Source of the DNA: F23-D06 sp045130275
GTDB lineage: Bacteria > Bacteroidota > Bacteroidia > Bacteroidales > WCHB1-69
DNA length: 49,474 nucleotides
Assembly: GCA_045130275.1 (NCBI GenBank)
Contig: JBGUPL010000004.1
Coordinates: 1 to 49,474, forward strand
Direction: 5' to 3'
The translations under genes and the position numbers were made by a program. The notes under the pieces were generated by a model that was given only the letters and a program-made list of their open reading frames with translations, was not told the origin of the DNA and made no database searches. Position 1 is the stretch's first letter. Each line of letters starts with the position of its first letter. Positions 38,281 through 46,522 of the stretch are shown one piece after another.

Positions 38281-40212
38281 TTATGAACGACGAGGTAAAT
38301 GTTTTCGGCGGATTATCAGAAAGATGAGCAAGCTGGATAAGAGAACGGCTGACAATACGATGATTATGGGGATTGCGTAAGAGATTTTGGTTATTTCACA
38401 CACATTGTCCCCCACTTTGACGACATACACGCCCGATCGCTTGCCTAAATTTATCGGTACTTTGTTCTCCCCTTGACGCAGGAAAAGGTATTGCTTGTGT
38501 ATGATATTTCCTTGTGGATCATAGATTTCCAGTGGTGTGACGCAATATTCCTCCACCGTAACGATCAGTTTGTGCTTTTTCCGGGAAAAAGTGCGGTTTG
38601 TGTGGCTGACTACGGTGAGAATTTTATCGTTTCTTATGTGGAAGTAGTCCTTCGTCTGCTGCCAGAAGATGTCTCCTCTTTCTGCCAGGTATTGGTCCAG
38701 CTTCCGGCAGCTTTCCTCCCATTGCGTCAAGCTTTGGGGAATGTTGAATCGTTGCACCTGCATGGGGATCTCCTCTTTCAGCAATTGGAGGATGTTGTCC
38801 AAATGGGGCTTTGTTTCTTGGTATCTGAAACGTGTTTTGTTGAGTTGCTCCAGCCTTAAAAGGAACTGGTTCTTGAATATTTTGCTTTCGAGTAATTTAC
38901 GGAAAAAGAGCGTGGACGCCCTGCCCGTGCTCCAGTATTCGCCCGTAAAGGTAGCCATCGTGTAAACGTCGTATTTGAGATTGTCGAGGCAACAGTCCCC
39001 ATCGTAAAATACCCACTGCCAGGGGCCTTTTGGATTTTGCCAGCATCGTGCGTTATTAGCAGGCCAGTCCCAATTGGTGGAAAATAGTTCGAATATGAAG
39101 TAGTCGATGATGTTGAGGATGTCGATTTGCTTTGTCAGTTGGTGATACTGAGCTGTGTCGGAGAGATCTGCCGTCTCCAACCAGTGGAAAAGTGTCTTGA
39201 AATCGTCAGCGGAGCCGCATTCCGCTGCGTCCCAAGCGTTGATGATGTTGACGTTGTTGCAGTCGACGACGTAATGGTTTTCCAGGTAGCGTTCATCGAC
39301 TTTTTCCTCGATGAAGTAGATGCCCCAGTATTCGCCGTTGAGGAAGAGCACTGCCGGACGAGATGCGGTGGTGCCCATGTTGAGTGGGAACGCAATCCTA
39401 TTCGCAAGCCAGTCGTTCACGCCTGAAGGGGTGGATGCGTTTCTGAACGGTCTTAGTACCAGGTGCTTGTATTTTTCCAACTCGGATTCTTCAAAAATCC
39501 TGTATTTGAAGTTTTTCTTTCCGTATTCCTGTCGGGCATAGAGCTTAAGACCTTTTTGCTGTGCTCTTCTGGAGCGTATGCCGCCATGTGTGCGCAGCCC
39601 CGCCAGCTGGTTGAAACCGCAGTTCCCGTCGGCATAGAACTCCACATTCACTGCCCGTTCCCATTCGCGGCCATGTTGGGCATAGTTGCCGGTTCCTTCT
39701 GGATCTTTTGGGTCGCAAAATTTTCCCGGAACCATAATGCCCGTGTCGTAAGCGAAGAGGGAAAGGGAGTCGGCACAGATGGAGATGACCGGAAGGCCGT
39801 GGAGGTCACAGTCCAACGAACCGATGAAATAGGATTGTGTTACGACAGGAGTGACGCGGTTTCCTTGTCTGTCGAATGCCGCGGCACGGATCACAATCCC
39901 TTTCGTCACGGAACGGGGAAGATAGAATTCGTTTTTCGGTGAAATCGGGATTTTGTAGATGTTTGAGCGGGATTCCAGCTGCTTATCCAACACCAGTGGC
40001 TCTTGATAGCGGGCTGATGTTGCGCTCGGACTGTTTCCGTTCAACGTATAGCGGATGGTGAGGTCGGGATTGTCGCAGGTCAGGGTAACGGGAAATGTTT
40101 GGGGGTAGGAGCCTCCTGCGGACGAAAAACGGACCACGTAGCTTTGTGCGGAGAGATGTATTTGCAGCAGGCATAGCAGCACTGTGAGGAGTCTCTGGCG
40201 TATATGGTTCAT
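38281..40212 (-). CDS. CotH-family protein kinase-like surface protein with C-terminal membrane helix
   Basis: 643 aa. A signal peptide (MNHIRQRLLTVLLCLLQIHL-SAQ) is followed by a CHB_HEX-type beta domain (IRYTLNGNSPSATSARYQEP). The CotH domain spans about 170-480: LRTHGGIRSRRAQQKGLKLY, FLNGEYWGIYFIEEKVDERY, WQWVFYDGDCCLDN. CotH proteins in spore formers are atypical kinases; the role in Bacteroidota is not known to me. Near the end is a sorting-domain-like segment (PLEIYDPQGNIIHKQ, RSGVYVVKVGD) and then, unusually, a hydrophobic helix IPIIIVLSAVLLSSLLIFLI with a basic tail RRKHLPRRS. Promoter at 40238. Confidence 0.85.
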   Translation of the reverse strand: MNHIRQRLLTVLLCLLQIHLSAQSYVVRFSSAGGSYPQTFPVTLTCDNPDLTIRYTLNGNSPSATSARYQEPLVLDKQLESRSNIYKIPISPKNEFYLPRSVTKGIVIRAAAFDRQGNRVTPVVTQSYFIGSLDCDLHGLPVISICADSLSLFAYDTGIMVPGKFCDPKDPEGTGNYAQHGREWERAVNVEFYADGNCGFNQLAGLRTHGGIRSRRAQQKGLKLYARQEYGKKNFKYRIFEESELEKYKHLVLRPFRNASTPSGVNDWLANRIAFPLNMGTTASRPAVLFLNGEYWGIYFIEEKVDERYLENHYVVDCNNVNIINAWDAAECGSADDFKTLFHWLETADLSDTAQYHQLTKQIDILNIIDYFIFELFSTNWDWPANNARCWQNPKGPWQWVFYDGDCCLDNLKYDVYTMATFTGEYWSTGRASTLFFRKLLESKIFKNQFLLRLEQLNKTRFRYQETKPHLDNILQLLKEEIPMQVQRFNIPQSLTQWEESCRKLDQYLAERGDIFWQQTKDYFHIRNDKILTVVSHTNRTFSRKKHKLIVTVEEYCVTPLEIYDPQGNIIHKQYLFLRQGENKVPINLGKRSGVYVVKVGDNVCEITKISYAIPIIIVLSAVLLSSLLIFLIIRRKHLPRRS

Positions 40213-40237
40213 TGTTTTTTTACTGAGAAATTTTCGG

Positions 40238-40245
40238 CAAAGATA
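40238..40245 (-). promoter_or_regulatory. -7 promoter element TATCTTTG for cotH-like gene
   Basis: TATCTTTG on the minus strand, 25 bp before the ATG at 40212. The block TTTTCGGCAAAGATACG plus the following T-run and period-7 repeat is nearly identical to that at 45241-45286. Confidence 0.7.
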
Positions 40246-40255
40246 CGGTTTTTTA

Positions 40256-40290
40256 GTGAGCAGTGAGCAGTGATCAGTGATTTGTGATTT
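40256..40290. repeat. Period-7 tandem repeat, unit GTGAGCA
   Basis: Units GTGAGCA, GTGAGCA, GTGATCA, GTGATTT, GTGATTT lie immediately upstream of the -7 element at 40238, over the position of a -33 element. Confidence 0.8.
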
Positions 40291-40301
40291 GGGGTGTGGT
40301 G

Positions 40302-40323
40302 GAGACGCGGCGCGCCGCGTCTC
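40302..40323. repeat. Perfect 22-bp palindrome GAGACGCGGCG arms
   Basis: Arms GAGACGCGGCG and CGCCGCGTCTC meet without a loop, between the S8 protease stop codon and the CotH promoter. It belongs to the GAGACGCG palindrome group also seen at 41102 and 46467. Confidence 0.75.
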
Positions 40324-40340
40324 TACGATTCCGCGAAGCG

Positions 40341-43300
40341 TTACCGTTTCACAATCTTCCGGTGATATTCTTTCCCGTCTGTGTCCTTCACGCGCAGGAG
40401 ATAGACGCCCGTGGGTACGGATTCCACGTTCAGCGTGGCGGTTGCGCCCTGTTGGGGCGTATCGCATACGCCCGTCACCACCCGCCCCTGCAGGTCGTAC
40501 AACGCGACGTTGGCAATCTCCGCCCCGCGCAGTTCGATGTATAGGAGATCGGAGGTGGGGTTGGGGTGGATGGATAGTGTACCGTCGTCGTTGCGCATCG
40601 CGGCGCGTTTCGTGTGCGCCCTCGTGTCGCCGCCGTCCTGTTGGGGCGTATCGCATACGCCTGCGTCATCCCATTCGTCCTCGTAGCATATCCCGAAGAA
40701 GAAGCACAGCACGCCCTTGGCCATCACCGAGGCACGGCCGGTGTTGCGCTCCGCGATCGTCTGCAGCTGCGCGATCTGGGCGGGCGTCAGGGCGTACCAG
40801 TTGATGTGCCCGTCCGATTGTAGGGGCGAATAATTATTCGCCCCTACGGAATTGCCATTGTTCCGAAGCGCCACCTTCATCGCGTGGAACTCCGCGTAGT
40901 TGGCCAGTTCCGCATCTTCCGCGTCCGCAATGAACGGTTCCGCGTAGCCTTCCATGAACCGCGTCTCGGTCAAAGAATAGGGGTCGGCGATGGGCTGGGC
41001 GGCGGCGTGCCACTGTTCCAGCGTGCCGAGGTCCAGGACGGAGTCGGCCATGATGGCGCGGACGGCCTCGTAGTAGGTATCGGAGAGGGTCTGTCGGGCC
41101 TGTAGAGACGCGCCATGGCTCGTCCCCACGGTGCCGTCACCCGTCCCGCCCGCGTCCGCAGTTGCGGCCATCGCCGAGGCGAAGGCCCCTATGCCGGACT
41201 GGAAACCCGCCAGCAACGGCGGGTTCACAGGACCGACACCGCCGCCGACGCACAGCGTGGAAGTCCGGGGGTTGACCGCAGCGGAACCTATCACACTTAT
41301 GTTGGAAGTCGTCACGTTCCCCGGCGAATAACCGGGGCTATGGAAATAAGTGATATGCTGGCTGCCGGCATTGTATATGCCATAGGCTTCAGTACCTGAG
41401 AAAAGATTGTCAGCCCCTTTGCCTATGGACCCTTGCGACGGGGAGACATTGGCGTCAAAGGCTATGTATATGCCGTAGGTGTTGTTGCGGAAAGTACCCG
41501 CCGTCATCTGCAGCCCGCCGGTCCAGTTGCCGTTGGTGCCGAACACCCGAATGCCATAGTCAAGCGTGTCGAAGGTGTTGCGGTAGATCGAATTGTTGGT
41601 CTCCCCGCTGCTGATCACGTGGATTCCGACAGATGTTGTGAGGGGGTTCTTGCTGGCTTTGCGGAACCGGTTCCCCTCCACCTTGTACCCGGTGCAGTGG
41701 TCCAGCACCAGGCCGTAGTTGTACTGCGCGGTGGTGGGGATGTCCTGCTGGTCGAAAAAGCTGCGCGTCACGGTGGCGAAGTGGTTGCCGTTGATGCGCA
41801 CGGCGGTGCCGTTGTTCCTGAACACGGCAAAGTCCACCTCCACGGGTTTCCGCTCGTTGCCGGAGGTGTTGGCGTCGATGGCGGTGGTGAAGCCCGTGAA
41901 CAGGCAGGAGTCGGAATAGAGGCCGGGACAAGTGCATGTGTTGGGGTCTATGGTCATCTCTGTGCATATCTTGTCCACAGTGAACCCCGCGTCCTCGCTG
42001 TAAATGGCATACCTGCGGTCGCCCTGCCCGGTGGTGGCGTTCTCGAATGAGCAACCGAGGAACCTCACCCCCCGCACCTCCCACAACGAGACGTGGCCGA
42101 TGAAGGAGACGCTGTTCTGGGAGAAGAGGTTGTCGTCATCCACAGAGAATGTGCAGTTGGTGAAGCGGCTCACGTTATCTGTAACACTCCCGCTTATGGT
42201 GTGGTTGGTATAGGAGATAAACTCCACATCACGGCGGTTGTTCCTGAAGGTCGCATCCGTGGCGTTGATGATGCCGCCGGCGGTGGCGAAGCCGGCATTG
42301 CCGGCAAGTCCCGTGCGGATGCCGCAGAGGGCGTTCTCAACAGTGGCCCCGTTCTTCAGCTCCACCGTGCCCTGCCACTGCGGCAGTTGCCGTTTGGTGC
42401 GGTCGCCCACCACCTCGATGCCCTGCCACATCTCGCCGTCGCAGGCCGAGGTCAGCGTGCCGCCGTCCACCACGAGTTTGCCGCCAGGACGGACGATGAT
42501 ACGGGCATTGTTTGCCACGTATAATGTTTCTGTGATGGTGAGCGTCGCTAATGAATCAACCGTCAAGTCTTCAAGAATCAATTTGTTTGTGTTCCAAGTT
42601 GTATTCGAAGTCACGACACTGTCATTCACGCAAGTGTAGCCGCCCATCTGCTGTGCTAAAGCCACCGCATCTCCTGCATTAACCAATCCGTAACCGACCT
42701 CTATGTTCCAAGTCCCGTTAGGATGATCAGGATTTGTAGTATAATTGTATAGGTCTGGTCTTATCTTGGTACAGGTGGATTCGATAACATATTTTACTTC
42801 CTCTCTTGTCAGACAGGGATTTACAGACAACACAAGGGCGGCCACCCCTGCAACATGAGGGGCGGCTGCAGAGGTACCACCAAAAACACGCGTATATCCT
42901 CCATTTATGTTGGTTGTTGGAACATGTATTCCAGGAGCTACCACATCAAGACTGTCTCCATAACAACTGTTATATCCAGAGTCTATATTACAATAGTGGC
43001 CATATTTCATCCTCTCGCCGCATTCATTTATTCCCCCAACGGCTATCACGCAAGGATGGCTTGCAAAAGGCCCCATCAAATCATTTGACGGATTTGGGAA
43101 AGTATGTTCTTGGTTCCCCGAACTGATGACAACCACGCAACCTTTGCCGCCTCTACCGTTTTGACTAATTTCTGTGATTTTGTTTCGAATAACATCATTA
43201 AAATCCGCTGTGGTAAATGAACAGTTGATAATATCTGCCTTGTCCTCATAGCATGCATGATTGAAGGCATCTATTTTCCAAGATATCTTCCCTACCAATA

Positions 43301-44273
43301 CAGGATGATATGTTGGATTGCCAGGACCTACATCTTTAAAATATTCGACAACTGTATGATTAATTCGTATTGGAACGACTTTTGAGGTATGTGCAACACC
43401 GACTAAGCCTTCTTCATTGTTGGCGGCTACTATCACCCCTGTGCAGAGTGTTCCATGAAAATCATAATTAGACTCAAATTCACCACAGCAAACTGAAGAC
43501 GGGTGAATAGAATCATCGACAGCATCATAACCTTCCAACAAATTGTTAATCAAGTCTGAGTGGTTTAGATCCACACCATTATCCAAAACGGCAACCTTTA
43601 TCTGAGGATGACCTGTGGTGATATTCCATGCGGGCAAAAGATTCATGTTTATGTCACTATGCACGGCCCATTGATATTGATATTCCGGATTGTCTTCATA
43701 TCCGTTTAGGATGTCAGACTCGTAAAAATCTGGTTGAGCATATTCGAACAATCCCGTTTCATATAATAATGCCGCACATCGCAATGCAACATCCGAAGAA
43801 AGAGAAATTATGTATTCTTGTGCATTATACCTGCTTTGAACGATATTGATGTAAGGCACTCCAATGCTGTCAAGTACAGGCATCAACGAAGTTGAAGGTT
43901 TTACTTTCACCAAAATTGTTCTCGATGGATAAAATGTCAATGTGTCATTCGATGCGCAATTTGAGGAATTCAGGCACACTGAAGTGTCGTTGCTGGAAAT
44001 CACATCGTTAAATTGTTCTATTTTGTCCTCCAAAATAAAATATTTGGACAAAAACGGATTGTATTCATACACTTTCGAACAACAACTGCTCAACTCCTCT
44101 TGTATAATCTTAATCTGGCTTTCCGAAAGAGTGTTTTTCAATCTAACATATCTTACAAATTCATTTTCAGGTAGAAAAACTCTTTTTCCTTGACAGTAAT
44201 AGTAGGATTGTTGTGCAAACAAAGGGTAAAAGCCAAGCAAGATTAAAACGATTGAATAAAACACTTTTTTCAT
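40341..44273 (-). CDS. Subtilisin-like (S8) protease with beta-helix region and T9SS type A sorting domain
   Basis: 1310 aa with a signal peptide (MKKVFYSIVLILLGFYPLFA-Q). The S8 domain (about 215-545) has its triad: Asp in VAVLDNGVDLNH, His in DFHGTLCTGV, Ser in GGTSAAAPHVAGVAAL. A parallel beta-helix region follows (about 590-1010; repeated NNxxGIxI-type segments), then a helical linker and a T9SS type A sorting domain (IHPNPTSDLLYIEL, ALYDLQGRVVTG, TGVYLLRV, KIVKR). The protease part is markedly AT-rich and the rest GC-rich. Four palindromic elements lie in frame. The protein should be secreted and surface-bound. Gene follows 44286-45212 by 12 bp. Confidence 0.88.
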   Translation of the reverse strand: MKKVFYSIVLILLGFYPLFAQQSYYYCQGKRVFLPENEFVRYVRLKNTLSESQIKIIQEELSSCCSKVYEYNPFLSKYFILEDKIEQFNDVISSNDTSVCLNSSNCASNDTLTFYPSRTILVKVKPSTSLMPVLDSIGVPYINIVQSRYNAQEYIISLSSDVALRCAALLYETGLFEYAQPDFYESDILNGYEDNPEYQYQWAVHSDINMNLLPAWNITTGHPQIKVAVLDNGVDLNHSDLINNLLEGYDAVDDSIHPSSVCCGEFESNYDFHGTLCTGVIVAANNEEGLVGVAHTSKVVPIRINHTVVEYFKDVGPGNPTYHPVLVGKISWKIDAFNHACYEDKADIINCSFTTADFNDVIRNKITEISQNGRGGKGCVVVISSGNQEHTFPNPSNDLMGPFASHPCVIAVGGINECGERMKYGHYCNIDSGYNSCYGDSLDVVAPGIHVPTTNINGGYTRVFGGTSAAAPHVAGVAALVLSVNPCLTREEVKYVIESTCTKIRPDLYNYTTNPDHPNGTWNIEVGYGLVNAGDAVALAQQMGGYTCVNDSVVTSNTTWNTNKLILEDLTVDSLATLTITETLYVANNARIIVRPGGKLVVDGGTLTSACDGEMWQGIEVVGDRTKRQLPQWQGTVELKNGATVENALCGIRTGLAGNAGFATAGGIINATDATFRNNRRDVEFISYTNHTISGSVTDNVSRFTNCTFSVDDDNLFSQNSVSFIGHVSLWEVRGVRFLGCSFENATTGQGDRRYAIYSEDAGFTVDKICTEMTIDPNTCTCPGLYSDSCLFTGFTTAIDANTSGNERKPVEVDFAVFRNNGTAVRINGNHFATVTRSFFDQQDIPTTAQYNYGLVLDHCTGYKVEGNRFRKASKNPLTTSVGIHVISSGETNNSIYRNTFDTLDYGIRVFGTNGNWTGGLQMTAGTFRNNTYGIYIAFDANVSPSQGSIGKGADNLFSGTEAYGIYNAGSQHITYFHSPGYSPGNVTTSNISVIGSAAVNPRTSTLCVGGGVGPVNPPLLAGFQSGIGAFASAMAATADAGGTGDGTVGTSHGASLQARQTLSDTYYEAVRAIMADSVLDLGTLEQWHAAAQPIADPYSLTETRFMEGYAEPFIADAEDAELANYAEFHAMKVALRNNGNSVGANNYSPLQSDGHINWYALTPAQIAQLQTIAERNTGRASVMAKGVLCFFFGICYEDEWDDAGVCDTPQQDGGDTRAHTKRAAMRNDDGTLSIHPNPTSDLLYIELRGAEIANVALYDLQGRVVTGVCDTPQQGATATLNVESVPTGVYLLRVKDTDGKEYHRKIVKR
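40455..40473. repeat. In-frame palindromic element in the S8 protease sorting domain
   Basis: Arms GGGCGTAT and ATACGCCC around CGC. In the coding strand it reads VCDTPQQ (residues 1269-1275), inserted between the DLQGRVV strand and the LNVESVPTG strand of the sorting domain. The element plus flank is identical over 25 bp to the copy at 40638-40662. Confidence 0.8.
40645..40661. repeat. In-frame palindromic element, second copy
   Basis: Arms GGCGTAT and ATACGCC around CGC, encoding the same VCDTPQQ (residues 1206-1212) in the same frame as the copy at 40455. Confidence 0.8.
40820..40847. repeat. Perfect 28-bp in-frame palindrome
   Basis: Arms GTAGGGGCGAATAA and TTATTCGCCCCTAC meet without a loop. 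In the coding strand it encodes VGANNYSPL, followed by Gln (residues 1143-1152). Confidence 0.85.
41102..41129. repeat. Decayed 28-bp in-frame palindrome
   Basis: GTAGAGACGCGCCATGGC is followed by a mismatched second arm (TCGTCCCCAC). It encodes VGTSHGASL plus Gln (residues 1049-1058), the same frame and the same V-G-x-x-x-x-x-x-L-Q outline as the perfect copy at 40820. Confidence 0.7.
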
Positions 44274-44285
44274 AACTTCAATTTT

Positions 44286-45212
44286 TTATTTTACGACTAC
44301 CTTTACTGCGGAACTGTTCATTCGCACAACATAAACACCACTTTTCATAGGCAAATATGCTTCCATATCGTTCAATGTGGCTCGGCGTATAACCTGTCCA
44401 AGCATATCGAAAATCTCTATAGGCGAACTCTCTCGAACCCCCTCAACGTATATACCTCCCTCACCGCCCCATGCACGGAATGAGTTGTTGCTGTACGTCT
44501 CAACGCCCACCGTTCCCGGGCGGATTTCCAGATAATCGCGGACAGGGCCGTTTGTCGTCACCAAACATCTGCTACCATGGTCATAATAGGCACCCTCCGG
44601 TGAAAAAACATAGCTGCCGTTCAGCTGGAAACCGTCAAGGTATTGGGTGCAATAGTCAGCACTGATGGACAGAAAGCCTGAATCGATGGTCAGCACGGTA
44701 AGGTCATAGTCTTCGTATATCGGCGATCCCTGGAAACCGGCCGATGGCCAATAAGGAATGTCAATCACCACACTTGTTCCGCTTCCGATACGAACAGAAG
44801 CAACTCCCAATTCACAAAGAATTCCGTATACGATACCATTCAAAGTCAAGGAGCCGGTGCCTGTAATATTATAGGTACCACTATGGAGTACCAATGGGAT
44901 TTTACCGTAGATGCTATTATGGCCTATCAGCTCGATGTTCACCGTCTGGCCGCTATGCGCCTCTATGATAACCGTATTACCATTACTGTCATCATACGGG
45001 TCTCCCGAGTCGTAACGGTATATAGTGGCATTTTGCAGGATGAGCGTTCGAGAGGCAGAGTCATAACGAACTGTTCCATTGATATAGTTACTGGTGATGC
45101 TGTCCTGATTTTCGGGTGTGACCATCACATTTGCAACTCTTATGTTTGGATATTGCGCAAAAGTGCTGAGAATCAATCCCATATTCAGCAAAAGAAACGC
45201 TACTTTTTTCAT
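44286..45212 (-). CDS. T9SS type A cargo protein of unknown function
   Basis: 308 aa with a signal peptide (MKKVAFLLLNMGLILSTFA-Q). The mature part is beta-rich (NYINGTVRYDSASRTLILQN, SGTYNITGTGSLTLNGIVYG) with a repetitive strand-turn pattern seen in Bacteroidota surface adhesin-like or carbohydrate-binding-like proteins. The C-terminal about 75 residues are a type A sorting domain (PIEIFDMLGQVIRRATLND, MKSGVYVVRMNSSAVKVVVK). It lies 12 bp before the S8 protease gene in one operon and shares its lower GC content, so the protease and this protein may have arrived together. Confidence 0.82.
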   Translation of the reverse strand: MKKVAFLLLNMGLILSTFAQYPNIRVANVMVTPENQDSITSNYINGTVRYDSASRTLILQNATIYRYDSGDPYDDSNGNTVIIEAHSGQTVNIELIGHNSIYGKIPLVLHSGTYNITGTGSLTLNGIVYGILCELGVASVRIGSGTSVVIDIPYWPSAGFQGSPIYEDYDLTVLTIDSGFLSISADYCTQYLDGFQLNGSYVFSPEGAYYDHGSRCLVTTNGPVRDYLEIRPGTVGVETYSNNSFRAWGGEGGIYVEGVRESSPIEIFDMLGQVIRRATLNDMEAYLPMKSGVYVVRMNSSAVKVVVK

Positions 45213-45247
45213 TTTCTTGTGTTTTATTATTTGTTGGTTTTTTTCGG

Positions 45248-45255
45248 CAAAGATA
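45248..45255 (-). promoter_or_regulatory. -7 promoter element TATCTTTG for the T9SS-protease operon
   Basis: TATCTTTG on the minus strand, 35 bp before the ATG at 45212, in a block duplicated at the CotH gene promoter. Confidence 0.7.
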
Positions 45256-45265
45256 CGATTTTTTA

Positions 45266-45293
45266 GTGAGCAATGAACAGTGAACAGTGATTT
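45266..45293. repeat. Period-7 tandem repeat, unit GTGAACA
   Basis: Units GTGAGCA, ATGAACA, GTGAACA, GTGATTT, in the same position relative to the -7 element as the tract at 40256. Confidence 0.75.
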
Positions 45294-45340
45294 TGGGATT
45301 TTTTTGGGGAGGGAGCGGAGGATGGCCTGTTCCCTGCCGA

Positions 45341-46411
45341 TTAACGGGATTGGTACAGGGTTTCGGCGATGACATCCGCCGCGTGGCCGTCGCCATAGAG
45401 TTCCACGGGAAATGCCGGAGCCTTGGCGGACATTTCGCGGACGGCTTCGAGAATGGTTTCGGGGTCGGTGCCGGCAATACGGTTGTAGCCGCAGTCCACC
45501 AACTCGGTCCACTCCGTCTCGTTGCGCAACGTCACGCAGTATTTTCCCATGTAATAGGCCTCTTTTTGGAGACCGCCGCTGTCGGTCATCACCAACGTGC
45601 TGTGTTCCAAGAGGTAAAGCATCTCCAAATAGCCGACCGGCTCGATGAAGCTGATGGGGGACCGATTCGGATCAAATCCGATGGAGGCCATGCTTTTACG
45701 GGTATGCGGGTGCAGGGGGCAGACCACGGGTGTTGTGTTGCTGATTTGCTCGAGTGTTTCGAGTAAACACCTGAGAGTCTGAGGATTATCCACGTTTTCG
45801 GCACGGTGTAGCGTACAGAGGATGAATGTGTCTTGGATTTCAGCGTCGGCCTTGCGCCTGCGAGGATAAAATTTTTTAGCAGCATCCTTCATCACATCAC
45901 CACACATCACCACCTGCGCACCAATAGTCAGCCTACCTTCGCTATTAAGCTGATTGACAGCTGTTTCTGACGGGCAGAACAGCAAGTCGCTGATGCGGTC
46001 GGTGAGGATTCGGTTTATCTCTTCGGGCATCGCCTCGTTGAAGGAACGCAGTCCCGCCTCGACGTGCGCCACGCGGATATGCAGTTTTTTGGCTGCCAGC
46101 GCCCCTGCGAGCGTGGAGTCCGTGTCTCCGTAAACCAACACCCAGTCGGGCCGTTCTGACAGGAGCACCTCCTCGATGCGTTCCATCATACGGCCGGTGA
46201 GCGCCCCATGCGGAAGCCCGTGGATGTCAAATTGATAGTCCGGTTCACGGATCTGCATCTCGTCAAAAAAGAGTTGCGACATGTTGGTGTCGAAATGTTG
46301 GCCGGTATGTACAATAACCTCCTGGATGTCATCGTGTTGCGACAACGCCCGGGAAACCACGGCGGCTTTTATGAACTGTGGTCTGGCGCCAAGTATAGTG
46401 ACAATTTTCAT
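45341..46411 (-). CDS. wecB: UDP-N-acetylglucosamine 2-epimerase (non-hydrolysing)
   Basis: 356 aa. Hallmarks: MKIVTILGARPQFIKAAVVS, VHTGQHFDTNMS, VYGDTDSTLAGALAAKKL, HVEAGLRSFNEAMPEEINRI, TLHRAENVDNP, DSGGLQKEAYYMGK, with the usual catalytic Asp, Glu and His positions retained. It converts UDP-GlcNAc to UDP-ManNAc for surface polysaccharide. The ATG at 46411 is fixed by the family N-terminus and the promoter at 46420. No other glycan genes are adjacent. Confidence 0.95.
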   Translation of the reverse strand: MKIVTILGARPQFIKAAVVSRALSQHDDIQEVIVHTGQHFDTNMSQLFFDEMQIREPDYQFDIHGLPHGALTGRMMERIEEVLLSERPDWVLVYGDTDSTLAGALAAKKLHIRVAHVEAGLRSFNEAMPEEINRILTDRISDLLFCPSETAVNQLNSEGRLTIGAQVVMCGDVMKDAAKKFYPRRRKADAEIQDTFILCTLHRAENVDNPQTLRCLLETLEQISNTTPVVCPLHPHTRKSMASIGFDPNRSPISFIEPVGYLEMLYLLEHSTLVMTDSGGLQKEAYYMGKYCVTLRNETEWTELVDCGYNRIAGTDPETILEAVREMSAKAPAFPVELYGDGHAADVIAETLYQSR

Positions 46412-46419
46412 TTCGGGGG

Positions 46420-46427
46420 CAAACATA
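46420..46427 (-). promoter_or_regulatory. -7 promoter element TATGTTTG for wecB
   Basis: TATGTTTG on the minus strand, 8 bp before the ATG, which implies a nearly leaderless message if used. Confidence 0.5.
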
Positions 46428-46459
46428 CAAAAAATTCGGGTACGGTTCCTGTTATGGTA

Positions 46460-46494
46460 AAAAAACGTAGAGACGCGCCAAGGCACGTCTCTAC
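46460..46494 (-). terminator. Palindromic element acting as kbl terminator
   Basis: A 28-bp palindrome (46467-46494) with outer arms GTAGAGACG and CGTCTCTAC and inner GCC-AA-GGC. On the minus strand it is followed by TTTTTTT, 28 bp after the kbl stop. It is of the same type as the coding element at 41102. Confidence 0.75.
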
Positions 46495-46522
46495 AGTTGG
46501 GTTGTTCGGCAAAAAAGACCGA

